DNA of 64,000 nt from Diphasiastrum complanatum (GCA_029204225.1 CM055104.1:38432527-38496526), one strand, 5' to 3'; shown: positions 36,011 through 47,890, counted from the first letter of the stretch. Notes: generated from the sequence alone by a model not told the origin. A program made the numbers and translations.

Positions 36011-36022
36011 GCTCTGATACCA
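36011..36022 (-). other. Primer-binding site (initiator Met)
   Basis: On the minus strand this reads TGGTATCAGAGC, a perfect complement of the initiator-Met tRNA 3' end. It lies two bases inside the LTR start at 36025. Confidence 0.75.
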
Positions 36023-36024
36023 GC

Positions 36025-36955
36025 TGTTACAACTCCCTAAGATCTTCGACTGCCTTGAAGGTTCCGCACACCCCATACCAGTGACGACACACCGTATCCG
36101 CCCATCCATAGGGTCACAAAGAAATCACAAAGATATGGGACCTTTCAATTCTCTTCTAGCACTTATATTTAGCAAATCAACACATAGAATGTAGAAATCT
36201 TGATCAACCTATGATCTATCCTCAATCTAATGACTCTTGCCACTTCCTAAGATTGAAACACACTATAATGAAGTTCAGTAACCTCACAAAATAGAGATCC
36301 AATAAAAAATAGGGTTTTGACAAAATCACAAAAAAAATGAATATTTCAAAATCTACATGCAATTGCCAATAACTTGATATAGAATCTTGTAGCCTCAAGT
36401 GAGACCTATCTAATGCATCCAAGATCGTCTATTTCCAACTAGTGTGGTGTGAAATTGGAATTCAACAAGTTCTATAACCTAAAATGAGTTTTGATCTACA
36501 AAAGATCCAATCCACATATGCAAGAAACTCGATTTTTGGGTAAAAGTCAATCTAGCATGCTCTAATATTGATATCTTTACCAAATCTTGATAGATGTGCT
36601 TGATCATTTCATAACCTGCAACATAAGCTCTAATATCATGTGAAGAATTTGCGATCAATCAAGATCCAAATCCATAACCTGATTTTTGGTTACAAATAGA
36701 TCAACTCTACCAATCTTGCCAATGTGAAAAAATCAACATCTACTTAAAGAAAGAGATGTAAACTCACTAAGAACCTGATCAAACATCAAACATAAGATAT
36801 GATGAAGTTGCTATCCATACAAAAATAGCAAGATACTATATGTCACATGTGTGGATCCAAAATAAGCATAAAATAGGCATTCTACGCACAAGATTGCAAG
36901 ATTTCACCAATATAGTGCACCAATGGATCGATGAACCCAAAGAGAACCATGTATA

Positions 36956-37042
<87 letters not shown>

Positions 37043-37370
37043 TGTCTTCTCTTCCCATGAGTTACATCCTTTTATAGTAGGTCCAAACCTTACTTTAAAG
37101 TTTGTTTTCCCTCCATAATGAAAACCCTACTATTTTTGTGACTAGATTCAATGTATCTACTACTCAAATTGAATCTCATCAAAACTCGTGTTCTATAGTT
37201 TCCCACACTTTCCAAAAGTGTTTATTCAAATGCTTTTAGACTAACATAACTTTGAAAAGTCAAACTCTAAGTCTAATATGAAAATTGGCCTCAATTGCCA
37301 AATATACAAATATGACCAAAATACTAGCAAAACTAGTTGAAATTTCTCACATATAATATAGTTTGTGGTT
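36025..37370 (-). repeat. LTR-X (5' LTR, right end uncertain)
   Basis: It starts TGTTACAACTCCC beside the primer site. A TATA box on the minus strand (ctataaaagg, about 37068-37078) fits U3/R. The part 36117-36380 recurs at 50796-51050 and 53220-53410 ('ccaagcaaatcaacacatag', 'tatgatctatcctcaatcta'). The part around the TATA box and the 'cttatacatggttctctt' leader recurs in opposite orientation at 60640-60730. The distal end could lie anywhere from about 37.3 to 38.0 kb. Confidence 0.6.
36957..37039. repeat. (GA)n microsatellite, about 83 bp
   Basis: A pure AG run inside LTR-X, just downstream of the TATA box in the element's direction. Confidence 0.95.
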
Positions 37371-37379
37371 GCGAAAAAA

Positions 37380-38000
37380 ATAGTTTAACTTTCTAACCAT
37401 TGCTCTTATTGGGATGAGTATAGTGCCATTAGAAAGTGCTCAACGAGAGCTTTCCAATGACATCCTAAATGACATGGTTCTAAGCTATGGTTAAAAAGTT
37501 ATGGGGAGTAAAAAGAAAGAAAAAAATGTCATCTTTGATATCGGTTGACCTCTCAAAAGGTGAAACATGTCAATCGTGCTCAAAAGCGACATTAGAGGTG
37601 ACAATTTTTTTTTATTACCCATACTTTTAAGCTGTAGCTCAGATTGAGACCGTGCCATTAGAAAGCCCTCGATGAGAGCTTTCCAACGACACCTACATGA
37701 TATAGATCTAAGTTATAGTTAAAAAAGTTATGCGCAGTCAAAAATTTTGGTTAACTTTGATATTGGTTTCGAGTATGGTTGTCTCGTTTGACCAACCGAT
37801 CAACCGTGCTCGAAATCGACATCAGAGTTGACCAAAATTTTTGATTTGACTAACAATACCTTTTTCACCCTAAGTCAGAACTATAATCGTCTCAATCGGA
37901 GCTATGGTTAAAAAGTTACAATATTTTTTACTGACAAAACAGCTTATTTGCGGTTACTATAATCGTCTCAATCGGAGCTACGATTAAGAAGTTACAAGCC
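37380..38000. repeat. Two ~225-bp tandem repeats and a ~78-bp repeat pair
   Basis: Words 'gtgccattagaaag', 'gagctttccaa', 'gacatc/acacct', 'taagttatgg/agttaaaaagttatg' and 'tttgatatcggtt' occur in the same order from about 37414 and again from about 37640. A shorter pair, 'ataatcgtctcaatcggagct' followed by 'ttaaaaagttacaa', lies at about 37882 and 37960. The copies are diverged. No gene is present. It may be the outer part of LTR-X or an independent repeat. Confidence 0.65.
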
Positions 38001-39344
38001 CCGATGCACAATTATAAATTTTTTTTATACTACAAGAAAATCAAAATGAAAGAGCTACATTACGTAGATTTCAAATTTGAGCGATTTTTTTTTGGGCTCA
38101 AATGTTCTCTAATGTTAAATCGATTCTTAGGGTCTGTAGATTTGATTCAGTTTTACCTAGGATTCTACATCGATTCGATTCTATTCAACCCAATATCAAA
38201 ATTTGATTGTTAGGATCGAAATAACAAATTTCGATCTTCACAATCGTTCTTCTTGACAGAATCAAATTAGACAATTAGCGAAGTAAACTAAAGTTGCTCA
38301 CTATTTTAAATTGTATATATCGATGCTCAAGGACATAAAAAAAATATGACATAACGTGTGCAGGTCCATTGTGACTGGAGATTGTAGACACTAGTTTGAT
38401 GGTAGAGAATGGAAGAATGTGAGCAAGTCCATCGTGAGTGGAGGTTGTACCACACTCATTTTATGGCAATACATTTTGTATGTGTGCAAAAAGTGTGGAG
38501 ACTGAACATTGTAGCACGCTATTTTTTTGAGCAAATTGTTTGTATGCACATTTTGATCAATAATCAAAGCTTTTCAATTTATTTGCTATATCTTTTGTGT
38601 ATGAACCATATGTGATTACTTTCGTTTGTGAATGTGCTTCATTTTCTGTCTTTCTGCTCATCCATTTTGCATCAAATCTGATTCATTTTTGCCTTTGTCC
38701 ATCTTAGTGAGATTTGTCGTCCACCTTAGAGAGCTCTAAAGATCTTGGCAGGATTGCTTGTTCGTTTAGTTTCCGCACCTTAGACAATCCTTAGTATAAG
38801 AGATTTTTTAGTTTCCCAACAAAGGGCAACCTTCAAACTTTGGTCCAAGTAGAAACAACCTTAAAGGACTTATCACCTTTGAACTTTTGTCCAAGCATCA
38901 ATAGGCTTGAAGAGCATCTCCAACTTTCCTCCACATGCCTAAATGATGGCCTTCAACACTTTGTCATGAATGCAACCTCACATAGTAACCTTGTATTGTC
39001 AAGGCTAGTGGGACAAGTTGGGTAATAGGGAAATTTTTGTTACATACATATAGGTGCATACACAAACCTTGCTTGATAGACTTATCCACATGCTCTAAAT
39101 CTTGTGAGAGTTCAAAAACCTTGTGCTTTCATATTAGGGTTAGGGTAAAATTGTACATTTGTGCATAAAAAATGAATAGGCCTGGTAATTTTGGCATTAT
39201 GTCCAAGTCCAAAAGAGGAAAAAATAAGGGAATTATTTCACAAGAGATTGAGCTTTCTTTGAAGGGAATGTTGTTCGTGAAGGGCTATGGAGACGTCAAA
39301 ACGTAGGCCTAGGGTGGCAACAACCGCAAGGCAGTTCACTGTCA
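38001..39344. other. Upstream region of the coiled-coil gene, with a weak ~62-bp triplicate
   Basis: Between about 38354 and 38540 three degenerate copies of 'tgtgagcaagtccatcgtgagtgg...ttgtaccacact' follow each other about 62-64 bp apart. The rest is AT-rich, with no gene and no RNA feature recognised. Confidence 0.4.
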
Positions 39345-39420
39345 TGTGAAGGAAAGCTGTGCTCGCACACCATATCCCTCCCCCCTCTTTCTCCGTCTCT
39401 CTTCCTCCCTTGCTCTGCCA
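39345..39420 (+). promoter_or_regulatory. Pyrimidine patch, possible core promoter of the coiled-coil gene
   Basis: A strongly C/T-rich stretch (ccctcccccctctttctcc and ctctcttcctcccttgctc) lies about 640-700 bp before the start codon. Pyrimidine patches near the transcription start are a known plant core-promoter feature. No convincing TATA box is seen just upstream. Confidence 0.3.
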
Positions 39421-39505
39421 CTCGATTGATCCTCTACAGACAAAACCCATCTCAGAAATCAGACAGTTATTACATGGCAGTCACAGAAACATCAAGATCT
39501 GCTGA

Positions 39506-39784
39506 ACCTAGAGAAGGGTTTCATCGCTGAAGTGAAATTGCTGCAGACAGATGCAGAAATGACAGAGCGTGGATTTTCAGCCATAAACTGCCAAGATCTG
39601 TTGGTTCTTTTTTCGGTTATGTTCAAATTAGTGGAATGATGCCAACCTAGGGAAGGGGTTTGTTCCTGAGGTGAAATTGTTGCAGACAGATGCAGAACAG
39701 AATCTCAATGTGGAAATTTCAGCCATAAACTTTCATAATTTGTTGGTTTGCTTTTTAAAATGTCAAAGTTGATGGAATGATCCC
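39506..39784 (+). repeat. ~138-bp tandem duplication upstream of the coiled-coil gene
   Basis: Copy 1 (about 39506-39643) and copy 2 (about 39645-39784) share 'gaagtgaaattgctgcagacagatgcagaa', 'atttcagccataaact' and 'ttggaatgatgcc/ccc' in the same order, with moderate divergence. They probably lie in the 5' untranslated or proximal promoter region. Confidence 0.75.
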
Positions 39785-39786
39785 CT

Positions 39787-39990
39787 AGATTAGCCCAGTT
39801 GGATAAGAGTGGTTGCTGCATCCACCAAGGAAGGTTGGGGCTCGAGTTTCGGCCACTGCAGAGAAGGATACCTACGAGCCAGCCTCGTGCTCCAATCTTG
39901 GCAAGGCCTAATGTGCTGATTTAGGGTGTACATGTTGTACATAATGAAAGCTAGTGCTATCAAATGCCGTTGTAATATAGAAACCAATTG
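39787..39990 (+). mobile_element. tRNA-derived SINE
   Basis: The head contains an RNA polymerase III A box (tagcccagttgg, 39791-39802, a full match to TRGCNNARYNGG). A B-box-like sequence (ggctcgagttt, 39839-39849, 9 of 11 to GGTTCGANTCC) follows after 36 bp, the spacing of a tRNA gene. After it comes a ~140-bp non-tRNA body. It does not fold as an intact tRNA gene by eye, so a SINE is the better call. The family is unknown and the 3' end approximate. Confidence 0.5.
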
Positions 39991-40060
39991 GTGGAATTTT
40001 TTCCTCAAGATGATCTCAAGGCTATGTGGTTGTGAAAGGGGTTGAATATCAGAGGGGCAA

Positions 40061-43000
40061 ATGGAAGGAGATACTTTTCAACCTGGACTAGATAAGCAGC
40101 AGCAGCACATCCTTAGTGTTGGCCAATCTTCTTACCAAAACAGCAGGTCCCCAAATCATAATGTAGCATGTATGTCTATGAAGTTGGAGCCATGGACCTG
40201 CTCTACCAGTGCTGAAGAGCAATATCGCAGTTTTCCTGCTGCAGGAGGAGGTGCATGGATTCCAAGCCCAGAAATTGAAGGAGTTGAATACCAAGAAAAT
40301 GCCATGGCTGAGGGCATCACGCATTGTGAAGAGCTCTGCTCGCAAAAGGTGCGAATCAACCCCTTGCTGCCAAAGAGGTTGGTGCTTGCGAGCAGGGATA
40401 AAGAGTCTCTCATGGAGGAAATAATAAGTTTGAAAAAAGCAATACTGGACCAGGCCCAAAACTTCAAACAACACAAGGTTCAAGCATCAACTGTGGAGCT
40501 GGAAAACAGGTACACTCGAACAAAAGTAAGACAACATACCTAGGGTCTTCTTAGTCCAAATAGTAGTTGATGTCTGCTGGGTTGTTTTCGAAACAATGAT
40601 AACATGTTTCTGATCTCATGATTTAGAGGGCAAGCTGTGATCACAAGCCACTCGGTGCGAGACTGACACAACCAATCCTCGCTACCAATCCCCGTCTTAG
40701 GGTTTCAAAAGTCAAATAATGGGAACCACGTCTAAACCATTGAAATTTGGTATGCCTATACTGGCAGGATCACAATTAGGTACCTTTGTAGGGAATTGAA
40801 AGCACCCAGCCCACTCACCTTCCCACCAGCACAGCATAACATAGTCTGGTCATATCTATGTTCACTTATGACCTATAGGAGTTAGAGAGATCAGATAAAG
40901 CAAGTAGATGCCTCTTGAGTCTAGCCTTTGTGGGTATTATTGGGACCAGATTATTAGCATATAGTAGCAGTAGAACAATAAACCTCAGAAAATCATGGAT
41001 CCTTGTGGTAGCAATCCTTGATGAAAGCTTCAACCTTTTCTACATGTTCAAACCAAACAAAGGGGGAGAAAGGGAAGACTTGTTTAACCTGAGTGCTACA
41101 ATCAATGTCATATGCTATACCAACTTTTCTTATTACCTTTTTCAAAGACTCTCTCATATCATGTGATGTGCATGCTTTGAGCTCATCCACAACCTCAGGT
41201 CCTCCAATCATTTCCATAGCAGCCCTATAGCACTAAATAGGCTTGTAATGGAACAGTATGAAGATTGATAAAACCAGCAATGTACTCATAGAGTTATAAC
41301 AATGTTGAAACAATACCATTGATAGGATTACATTTCCCAATAAGGAAATCAATGGTCAAGAGTTGCAACATGTGAATAAAACTCCTATGATATGTGTAGT
41401 AATCAATAATACCACTTGGACTCGGAAAGCACTTTGTGACGACCATTCAAAATACTGTTGTCGATGGGGAGTAGGTAATTAAAGAATAGTGTGCTTGAGG
41501 ACCATCTAGTCGCCTAAATCAACTATCTAGTCGCCTAAATCAAACTACTATTGTCATATGACACATGCCAAAGTCATTAGAGGCTATGAAGAATACATGG
41601 ATGATCAATGACTTTTTGACGGAGGAAAGAATCCCAAATTTGGACTTAACATGGCCTCTAACTGATCAGTTACACTGACAGTAAGGTGGATGATGGTTGC
41701 AAGTTGCGATTTCATAAGCTTCTCTAATAGCTTATCAAAGATACAAAATTGAGCATGATTGTCATAGACCTAGTTATCAGTGTTGAGTGTAGCCAAGATG
41801 CAACAAGAAGCTAGCTAGTGGGGTTCCCGAGGTCATTAAGCTGACCATTGTGCCACGTTGGGTGATGATTGTGTTTGAAACTACACCATTCTTGCTGGAT
41901 CACAAAGAGAATTAGTCAAAGCTTGACAACATTGACCTGGCCGTGTGACCAGATATCAAAATGGCATGTAGTGAATAGTGATCTGTGGTGGAAAAGAGCT
42001 TCATTTCTCATCACCAGCAAGACCTGGAGTGACCTGACAATTGTTTACTCTCTTAGAAATAGCTTGTCGCTAGTATCTACTCTCTAAACTAAACAACTAC
42101 TTTCAAGATCATCAGCCATCCATAATGAGGCTCACAATTGTCCAAGGCCCTAGAGTTTGCGAGTCAGGTATAGAGACCCAACTATGAACATGTGACTCAA
42201 AGATAACTTGAACATGCGACTCAAAAATAACTCTTTAACTATCAAATACAATAAGGGAATTAGGTCCACACTACATGGTCCAATAACATGATAGCATTGG
42301 AAGCCCGTGGTAACTCTTATAAGTATTTCTAAATATAGGACTTCATGTTGAGCTTTCAAAACATAGCCAATGATGCAAGAGCCAAGAATGTGCATTAATG
42401 GCTACTTTGTGGGTTATGAGAAACACTCCCAATGGATACGTGTTTCCTAATGCATCTCAATTGATACATTGTTCAACATCTCTCTAATATGTTGTTATGG
42501 TGGTTATTCACTATGATGGGTTCATTGTTATTCTCAGGTAGCATCATTGGTTCATGGCTATAGCTTGTTTGTTTCCTTAATCTCACTCTTCAATAGTTAT
42601 CCTTCCCAGCAGACACGCAATTGCATGCTTCCAATGTTCACTTCATCTTATTGCTCTTCTTTGGTAGTCATTCGTCCATTCCTGTACATCTATGGTCTAT
42701 TGAAGTTTACTTCAAGTATGGTTGACAACACACTGTTACATGTTTCTGTATTCAGGTGTACTCTTTACTTATACCCGTAGATTGGTATATCTATAGAAAT
42801 AGAGTTCCATCAGTGTATTCTTCATCACGAGATCATTTTTATGCCTTCGTGTAAAATACTTGGTTCATTCTATTGGCCTATCACATTATCATATGCAACA
42901 AAGTTCCTACCAACAATTTGGTAGAACCATGATCCTAGATCTTGGTAGTAGAGCTCTTATGGGATGCTTCAGGCATCTGGTTCATGATGCTAGATTGCTT

Positions 43001-44870
43001 TGGCGTTCCTACTCCATTCACATAGCAATCTGATACACATGATGCATGTCTTTATACACAGTTCCTATTTTTCTATGATACTACTTCAGCATCTACATTT
43101 TAGTGGCTTCCATGGTATTTGCAATTGGTGATATTGTGATCCTACTATTGAGTTACTATGCAGGTACAATTGCAGATGAAGATCAACTATAGTAGATCAA
43201 TCTTCGCAAAGAACAGATCTGGAAGGAATTCCCTAAAAGGAATGAGCTGATTGCTAATGCAATGGCCTTCAAAAATAACTGTTTGTTGCTCGTCACTGGT
43301 GTCGAGAAAACAAGAAGCATTGACAGAAAGAAATTTAGTTTAGTGGACATCAATGGCTGATAGTGGAAGATACCAATTGCTATAGGCGAAGAGAACGGCA
43401 TTTTGAAACTGCATTAATCATTGGAAGAGCTAATGGCAGGTGCCAATGGTGATGATGATGATAAAGAGCTGATAAAGCTCAATCATTAATGGGGATCTTC
43501 TGGTGCTCTGAGTTATAAACACCTTCACAAAATAAAGCATCACATGTAGAACAAAATGGAAGCAAATGATGAACATAAAGTAGCATCCATTAAGAACACT
43601 GATGAATGTCAACCATAGGCAGGAAGGGTAGTCACCAATCGGCCATATAGATGCCAACTTTATAGTCTTCATTGTCATTATTACCACTTGGTCCATACAC
43701 ATTGGTGCCTTGAGGCTGTCGGTTGTTATTTGGCGGGTAATCAGTAATGAGCTGCACGGTCATTATAGGGACTCAAGTTTTAACTTCATGAATCTAGACT
43801 TCATGCATTATAAATAGGCCTGTGAACTGCATTATCTATTGCTGATGATTTAAAAGACTCGCTGTTTAGTTTTAGAGAGTTGCATGCATGATTCACTATG
43901 GCTTCAAGTTTAGATTCAACTTGGATAGTTCAATATTGTCATGAAGTAATCTCTTGGTATTGTTATTCAGTTAGTGCTCTACTTTACATTTATGGTGTAG
44001 TCTCTATTTTCATTCTGTTCTGATGTTTCACTTGACATTAGGATATATAAATATTTTCTGCCCTATTCTTTGGAAAGCCTCCCGAATGGCCTTGTTAAGC
44101 ATGACTGTAAAAGAATTCACCACTACATCCTAGCCACCTTCAGCATCTCTGGTTGCAGACCCACTCCATGCGCCCACAAGAGAGATTCCGCACTCTAAAG
44201 TATTTCGCTTATGAGTCCTCTTATAGTGTCTCCAAAGACACCAAGAGAGTCTCCTACAAGGAAATTCAGAGAATCAAAATCATAACCTGTAGAATGAGTT
44301 GCAGAGATCCTACTGATATTGTTCCGGGGGTCTTGAGGGGAATCTCCAAGAAGCTACTAGATCCTGGCATACCTCAGCATGGCACAGGTTCACATGGATT
44401 GAGCTCCCTACATCTTGGACCCTAGCTGAGTCAGCAGAAGCTTATCCAGTAAAAATTTAAAGTAGGGACCATGGGTCCAATGCTGTAAATGATCACGTGA
44501 TTAAAAATGATATAGGGATCCAATAAATAGAAGCTCCTGATAAAGTCTAATCGTTTGTGCCTGACTTGAACTCAATACGAAAAACTATGATCATGAGTAA
44601 TGAGGACCTCATACGTTGCTGCTGACTCTTTATAGAGGAGAGTATTCCTCACCATGGCTGAGGGTGCAGGCAGAGTCTCAACGATGTAGAATACACCATG
44701 AAGGTGAATAGATATTCATTTCACTATTTGGTACTCCTACACCGCTGTGGATGAGTGTAGGGCCCTGCCTGCACCCTGCACCCTCAGTGCCGGTGAGAAG
44801 TAAGCTCATCCCTCTTTATAGAGGCAGCTTTCTTGGCTTTATTGTATTCCTGATCATTTCTTTTCTGTGC

Positions 44871-44920
<50 letters not shown>

Positions 44921-45775
44921 ATGCCATAGCTTCAATTATCAGCTGAATTTTGATCCTCTATCTTTACTTGTTTCTAAAGCATGTCAGTGCTGCAGAAAGT
45001 TAGAGAGAGATATTGAGGATCTAGAGATGCAGGGAAGCAAAGCTCCACGAACTGGTGGTCCATCTCGATTGCGAGCTAAACTACAAGGTTTACAATCCTC
45101 AACAAAGTAGATCAAATGTCTACTTGCTGAAATTTTCGCAAACATAACTCGACACATCTACACTTTCTAGCAGCCTTTTTTGCAGTTATTAACACTAATG
45201 TGAAACCTTTCTAAAAGTTGAGGAAGTAGCTCATTTGTGATGACCGATAGTGTCTTCATGATGATGTTGATAGATTGTTTGAGTCAATGCATAGAATAGA
45301 TATTCAGACTAATAATCCAGTTAAAATATAGCCATATCCTTTTCAAACAACAATATATGAAAACTCATATCTGCAGGGCTCAAAGTAATGCTGGAAAATC
45401 TACAGTCTACATGTGAAGCACAGAGAGAGGAACTTAGCTATCTTCACAAAGATATACGTGTAACTCGAACTAGAGTAAGAATTTCTTCCCTAATAAAATT
45501 CCAAAAATAGGAAAACCGCTTGCATCAAGACAAAGTTGCTTTCTTTGTTTATTTTTAATAGGCCTTTGGTTTAGGGTATAACATCTCAACTAGTTCCTAT
45601 GAGCAGGATAAATTGATAATTCTGATTACATTGTTAGGACAAACGAATTTAAGACGGGATCCGCGGATAGGCAATTGTTCCAAACACTCTGAGGTTCTTT
45701 AATGATGGTTTGGAGCCTGTCCAAACTTCATAAGGTGGCCAGTGTCCCTATTTCGTGTTTGAAGATATGTGTGTG

Positions 45776-45812
<37 letters not shown>

Positions 45813-46999
45813 AATCTGTGATTGAACTTTGTGTAAATGTGTGTGTTTAAATTTGTGTATGAATGTGTGTGTGTGTGGCTAATGCTATGCCACTTAAACT
45901 CCTTATTATAATCCTAGGTCCCATCAATGGGTAGGTGTCCATGGACGGGGATTCCAACCTGATTATGGTGTCAAAGGTTGCTCTTTAGTCAATCTAAAGC
46001 ATAAACTATGTACGCAAATTTGATGTATTAAATGTTACTTTGTTCAGGAGGTAGAAGTTGAAAGAGATGTATTTGCCGAGGAGATCTTAAGGCTCCAGAG
46101 ACTTGTCAAGCGCCTCAAAACAGTCTACAGTTCTTTAAGCTGTGAAAATAAGGAGCTCTGCAGAACTAAGGACAAAACTGTCCAGTTGGAGATCGGCAAT
46201 CAGCGCCTCGAAACCTGCATTGCAGTGAGTTCTACTAACTTACCCATGTTTATTTTCTTTTGCATAACTTACCCATTTCTGGATCGGTTTGTTGGTTGGT
46301 TCAGAAAAGGTTTTGCTGTGTTTGTAGGTGGTCCAGAAAGCTCTGAATAAGAAAAATCAGGAATTGTCAACATACAAACACAGGGCAAGGGAGTCATTCA
46401 TTGCTGCAAGGAAAGATGCAGTGAAATGCAAAGAGCTACAAGAGCAAGCCACTTTCTTAGAAGGGCAGCTTCAAAAGGAAAGATTAGCAAGGCGTAACAC
46501 CGACAGACAAGTAAGCACTCTGGAAGGGGAGCTGGAAAAGCTTCTGTTTCAACTGGAAGATAAAGAACACTGCAGAACCAACATGAAGAGCAGAGGGGTG
46601 CATCTACAGCAAATCCAGAATTGTTGTGCAGACAGAAACTGTAAACAAGTGGCTAATTCTAATCAATCTGGCAAGATAAGGAAAGCAAGACATTTGAAAG
46701 GATCGCAAGGAAAAGGCGAACCAACCTATGAGCAAATGTTAACTTGTCATGTGGATGAGTTCAGCCAAAAGAAAGTAGTGCATGGTCCATTGTGCTCAAG
46801 CGTGACTGTCAAGAGAGGGGTTCTCATTCCTAAACTGAAGCTGGAACTTGTGAAAAGCATTGATCTGGGAAATGAAACAAGCGCAGACATACAAGAAAAC
46901 GAAGGGCTAAATGGGTGTTCAATGCACAATTCACCCTTAAGCAGCAGCAGCATGCGACTGCAAGAAGATGTAAAGCAGCATTATGCAGAAGATGAATGA
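40061..46999 (+). CDS. Coiled-coil protein of unknown function, five exons
   Basis: Exons fitted by splice sites and phase: 40061-40509, 44996-45087, 45377-45474, 46048-46224 and 46328-46999 (stop TGA). Total 1488 nt, 495 residues, frame kept at every junction; donors gtacac, gtttac, gtaaga, gtgagt; acceptors ctgcag, ctgcag, gttcag, tttgtag. The ATG is the first after an in-frame TGA at 40043-40045. Residues 1-100 are low in predicted structure (Ser/Gln/Pro rich). From about residue 105 to 385 the chain is heptad-rich coiled coil: SLMEEIISLKKAILDQAQNF, KLERDIEDLEMQG, GLKVMLENLQSTCEAQREEL, FAEEILRLQRLVKRLKTVYSSL, LEGQLQKERLARRNTDRQV. A Gly/Pro break (APRTGGPSRLRAKL, about 166-179) splits it. 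The tail (after ~390) is polar and likely disordered. No motor, kinase or membrane part is seen. I do not recognise the family. The gene looks intact, and the long first intron holds several repeats. Confidence 0.75.
43196..43360 (+). pseudogene. Coding-like scrap of unknown origin inside intron 1
   Basis: The frame reads LRKEQIWKEFPKRNELIANA and, a few residues on, NNCLLLVTGVEKTRSIDRKKF before a stop; the same frame continues in coding-like fashion just after it. Amino-acid balance looks like real protein, but there is no start or splice context. It could be a decayed exon or captured gene piece. I cannot name the parent. Confidence 0.25.
44626..44824. mobile_element. Small fold-back (MITE-like) insertion with 13-bp flanking repeats
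   Basis: The 13-mer ctctttatagagg occurs at 44626-44638 and again at 44812-44824. Between them the ends form an imperfect hairpin: 'ctcaccatggctgagggtgcaggcag' pairs with the complement of 'ctgcctgcaccctgcaccctcag...ggtgag' (one arm has an extra 'gcaccct'). Flanking direct repeats plus terminal inverted repeats indicate an inserted non-autonomous element of about 173 bp. Confidence 0.55.
44874..44919. repeat. (GA)n microsatellite, about 46 bp
   Basis: A pure GA run about 75 bp before exon 2 of the coiled-coil gene. Confidence 0.9.
45768..45809. repeat. (TG)n microsatellite, about 42 bp
   Basis: A TG run with one interruption in intron 3 of the coiled-coil gene; shorter TG patches follow to about 45877. 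Confidence 0.9.
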
Positions 47000-47350
47000 G
47001 ACTTTGTTGTTACCGCGTGACAGTCTTCTGAAACTCAAGAATCCAGTGCAGTGATGTGAGTCTCTGCGGATCATTCAATTTGGGCGAAGAACTCTTAGAA
47101 AGGGTTTTAAGAGGGACAGAAGCTCCTCAAGAGTTGTATAGTGCTGGTGCTGGTGATCGAACAACAAGGGGGGTTAAAACTCAACAATGCCTTCAGGAGA
47201 AGGGGACCGATCAAAGACAGGAATATGATAGGAAAGCATCCCCCTACCCCCACCACCCAACACATATGTCCGAGTAGTTGTAGCACTGATGAAAGGATTA
47301 TAGATCTAATGAACAGCAATATGGCACTACAACAAATGGCATAAAGGATT
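47000..47350 (+). other. 3' untranslated region or possible alternative last exon of the coiled-coil gene
   Basis: After the stop codon the composition stays exon-like (purine-rich, low AT) to about 47350, with two overlapping plus-strand open frames (about 47056-47277 and 47141-47344). This fits a 3' UTR. An extra spliced exon giving another C-terminus is possible, but no strong splice pair was found. Confidence 0.35.
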
Positions 47351-47737
47351 CTACAAAGCAAACAAGCTTAGCGGTTCATCTATGGCAGAATACTACTGTT
47401 CACCTTGCTATGGATCATTTATGGCCCATAGCCTTTCAACTTATTACTTATCCTCAAACACACAAAATTGGAGTGTTTTGATAGCAATGTAGCTAAATAG
47501 GATCGTGTTTCTATTGCTTCTGGATCATTCTCTTATACCACAAACTAGAGAATTTGTCCCTTGGCATGATGAATGAGTTTTCCAACCAGCTTGTGAGACA
47601 CAATATGGTAGCTTGAGCTGGTCAAGCCCTGTCATTACTTTGACCATTTTTTTCCATCACATACAATAGCTTGACATACAACATGGCGTTCATCTTCCAT
47701 GTGTTTCCTCTTTCATATTTTACAATGCATAATATCA

Positions 47738-47890
47738 GTAAGGCTGATCGTAAGTGCCCACATTATATAGGCTTGCTCAGAGTAAGGCTGATCATAAGTG
47801 CCCAGATTATTTATGCTTGCTCAGAGTAAGGCAAATTATAAATGCCCGCATTATATATGTTGCTCAGAGTAAGGCTGATCTATCAGAGTC
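47738..47890 (+). repeat. 44-bp minisatellite, about 3.5 copies
   Basis: The unit 'gtaaggctgatcgtaagtgc...' starts at 47738, 47782, 47826 and 47869 (periods 44, 44, 43) and includes 'gcccacattatatag' and 'gcttgctcaga'. The last copy is partial. Confidence 0.85.

Larger units (their letters stand above)
40510..44995 (+). other. Intron 1 of the coiled-coil gene
   Basis: The 4.5-kb intron starts gtacac and ends ctgcag. It contains a 21-bp tandem pair ('atctagtcgcctaaatcaa', about 41504-41545), a coding-like scrap near 43196, a small fold-back element (44639-44811) and a GA microsatellite. Short open frames elsewhere (for example 44153-44425) resemble nothing I know. Confidence 0.6.

Noticed and set aside
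39787-39870. Functional tRNA gene
   Set aside because: A and B boxes are present, but I could not form a cloverleaf with an acceptor stem, and a long non-tRNA tail follows; a SINE fits better.
44153-44425. 90-residue open frame in intron 1
   Set aside because: No recognisable motif or splice context, and it is skipped by the in-phase exon model.
45900-46010. Second tRNA-derived SINE on the minus strand
   Set aside because: A B-box-like 'ggattccaacc' is present in reverse, but no A box is found at the right distance.
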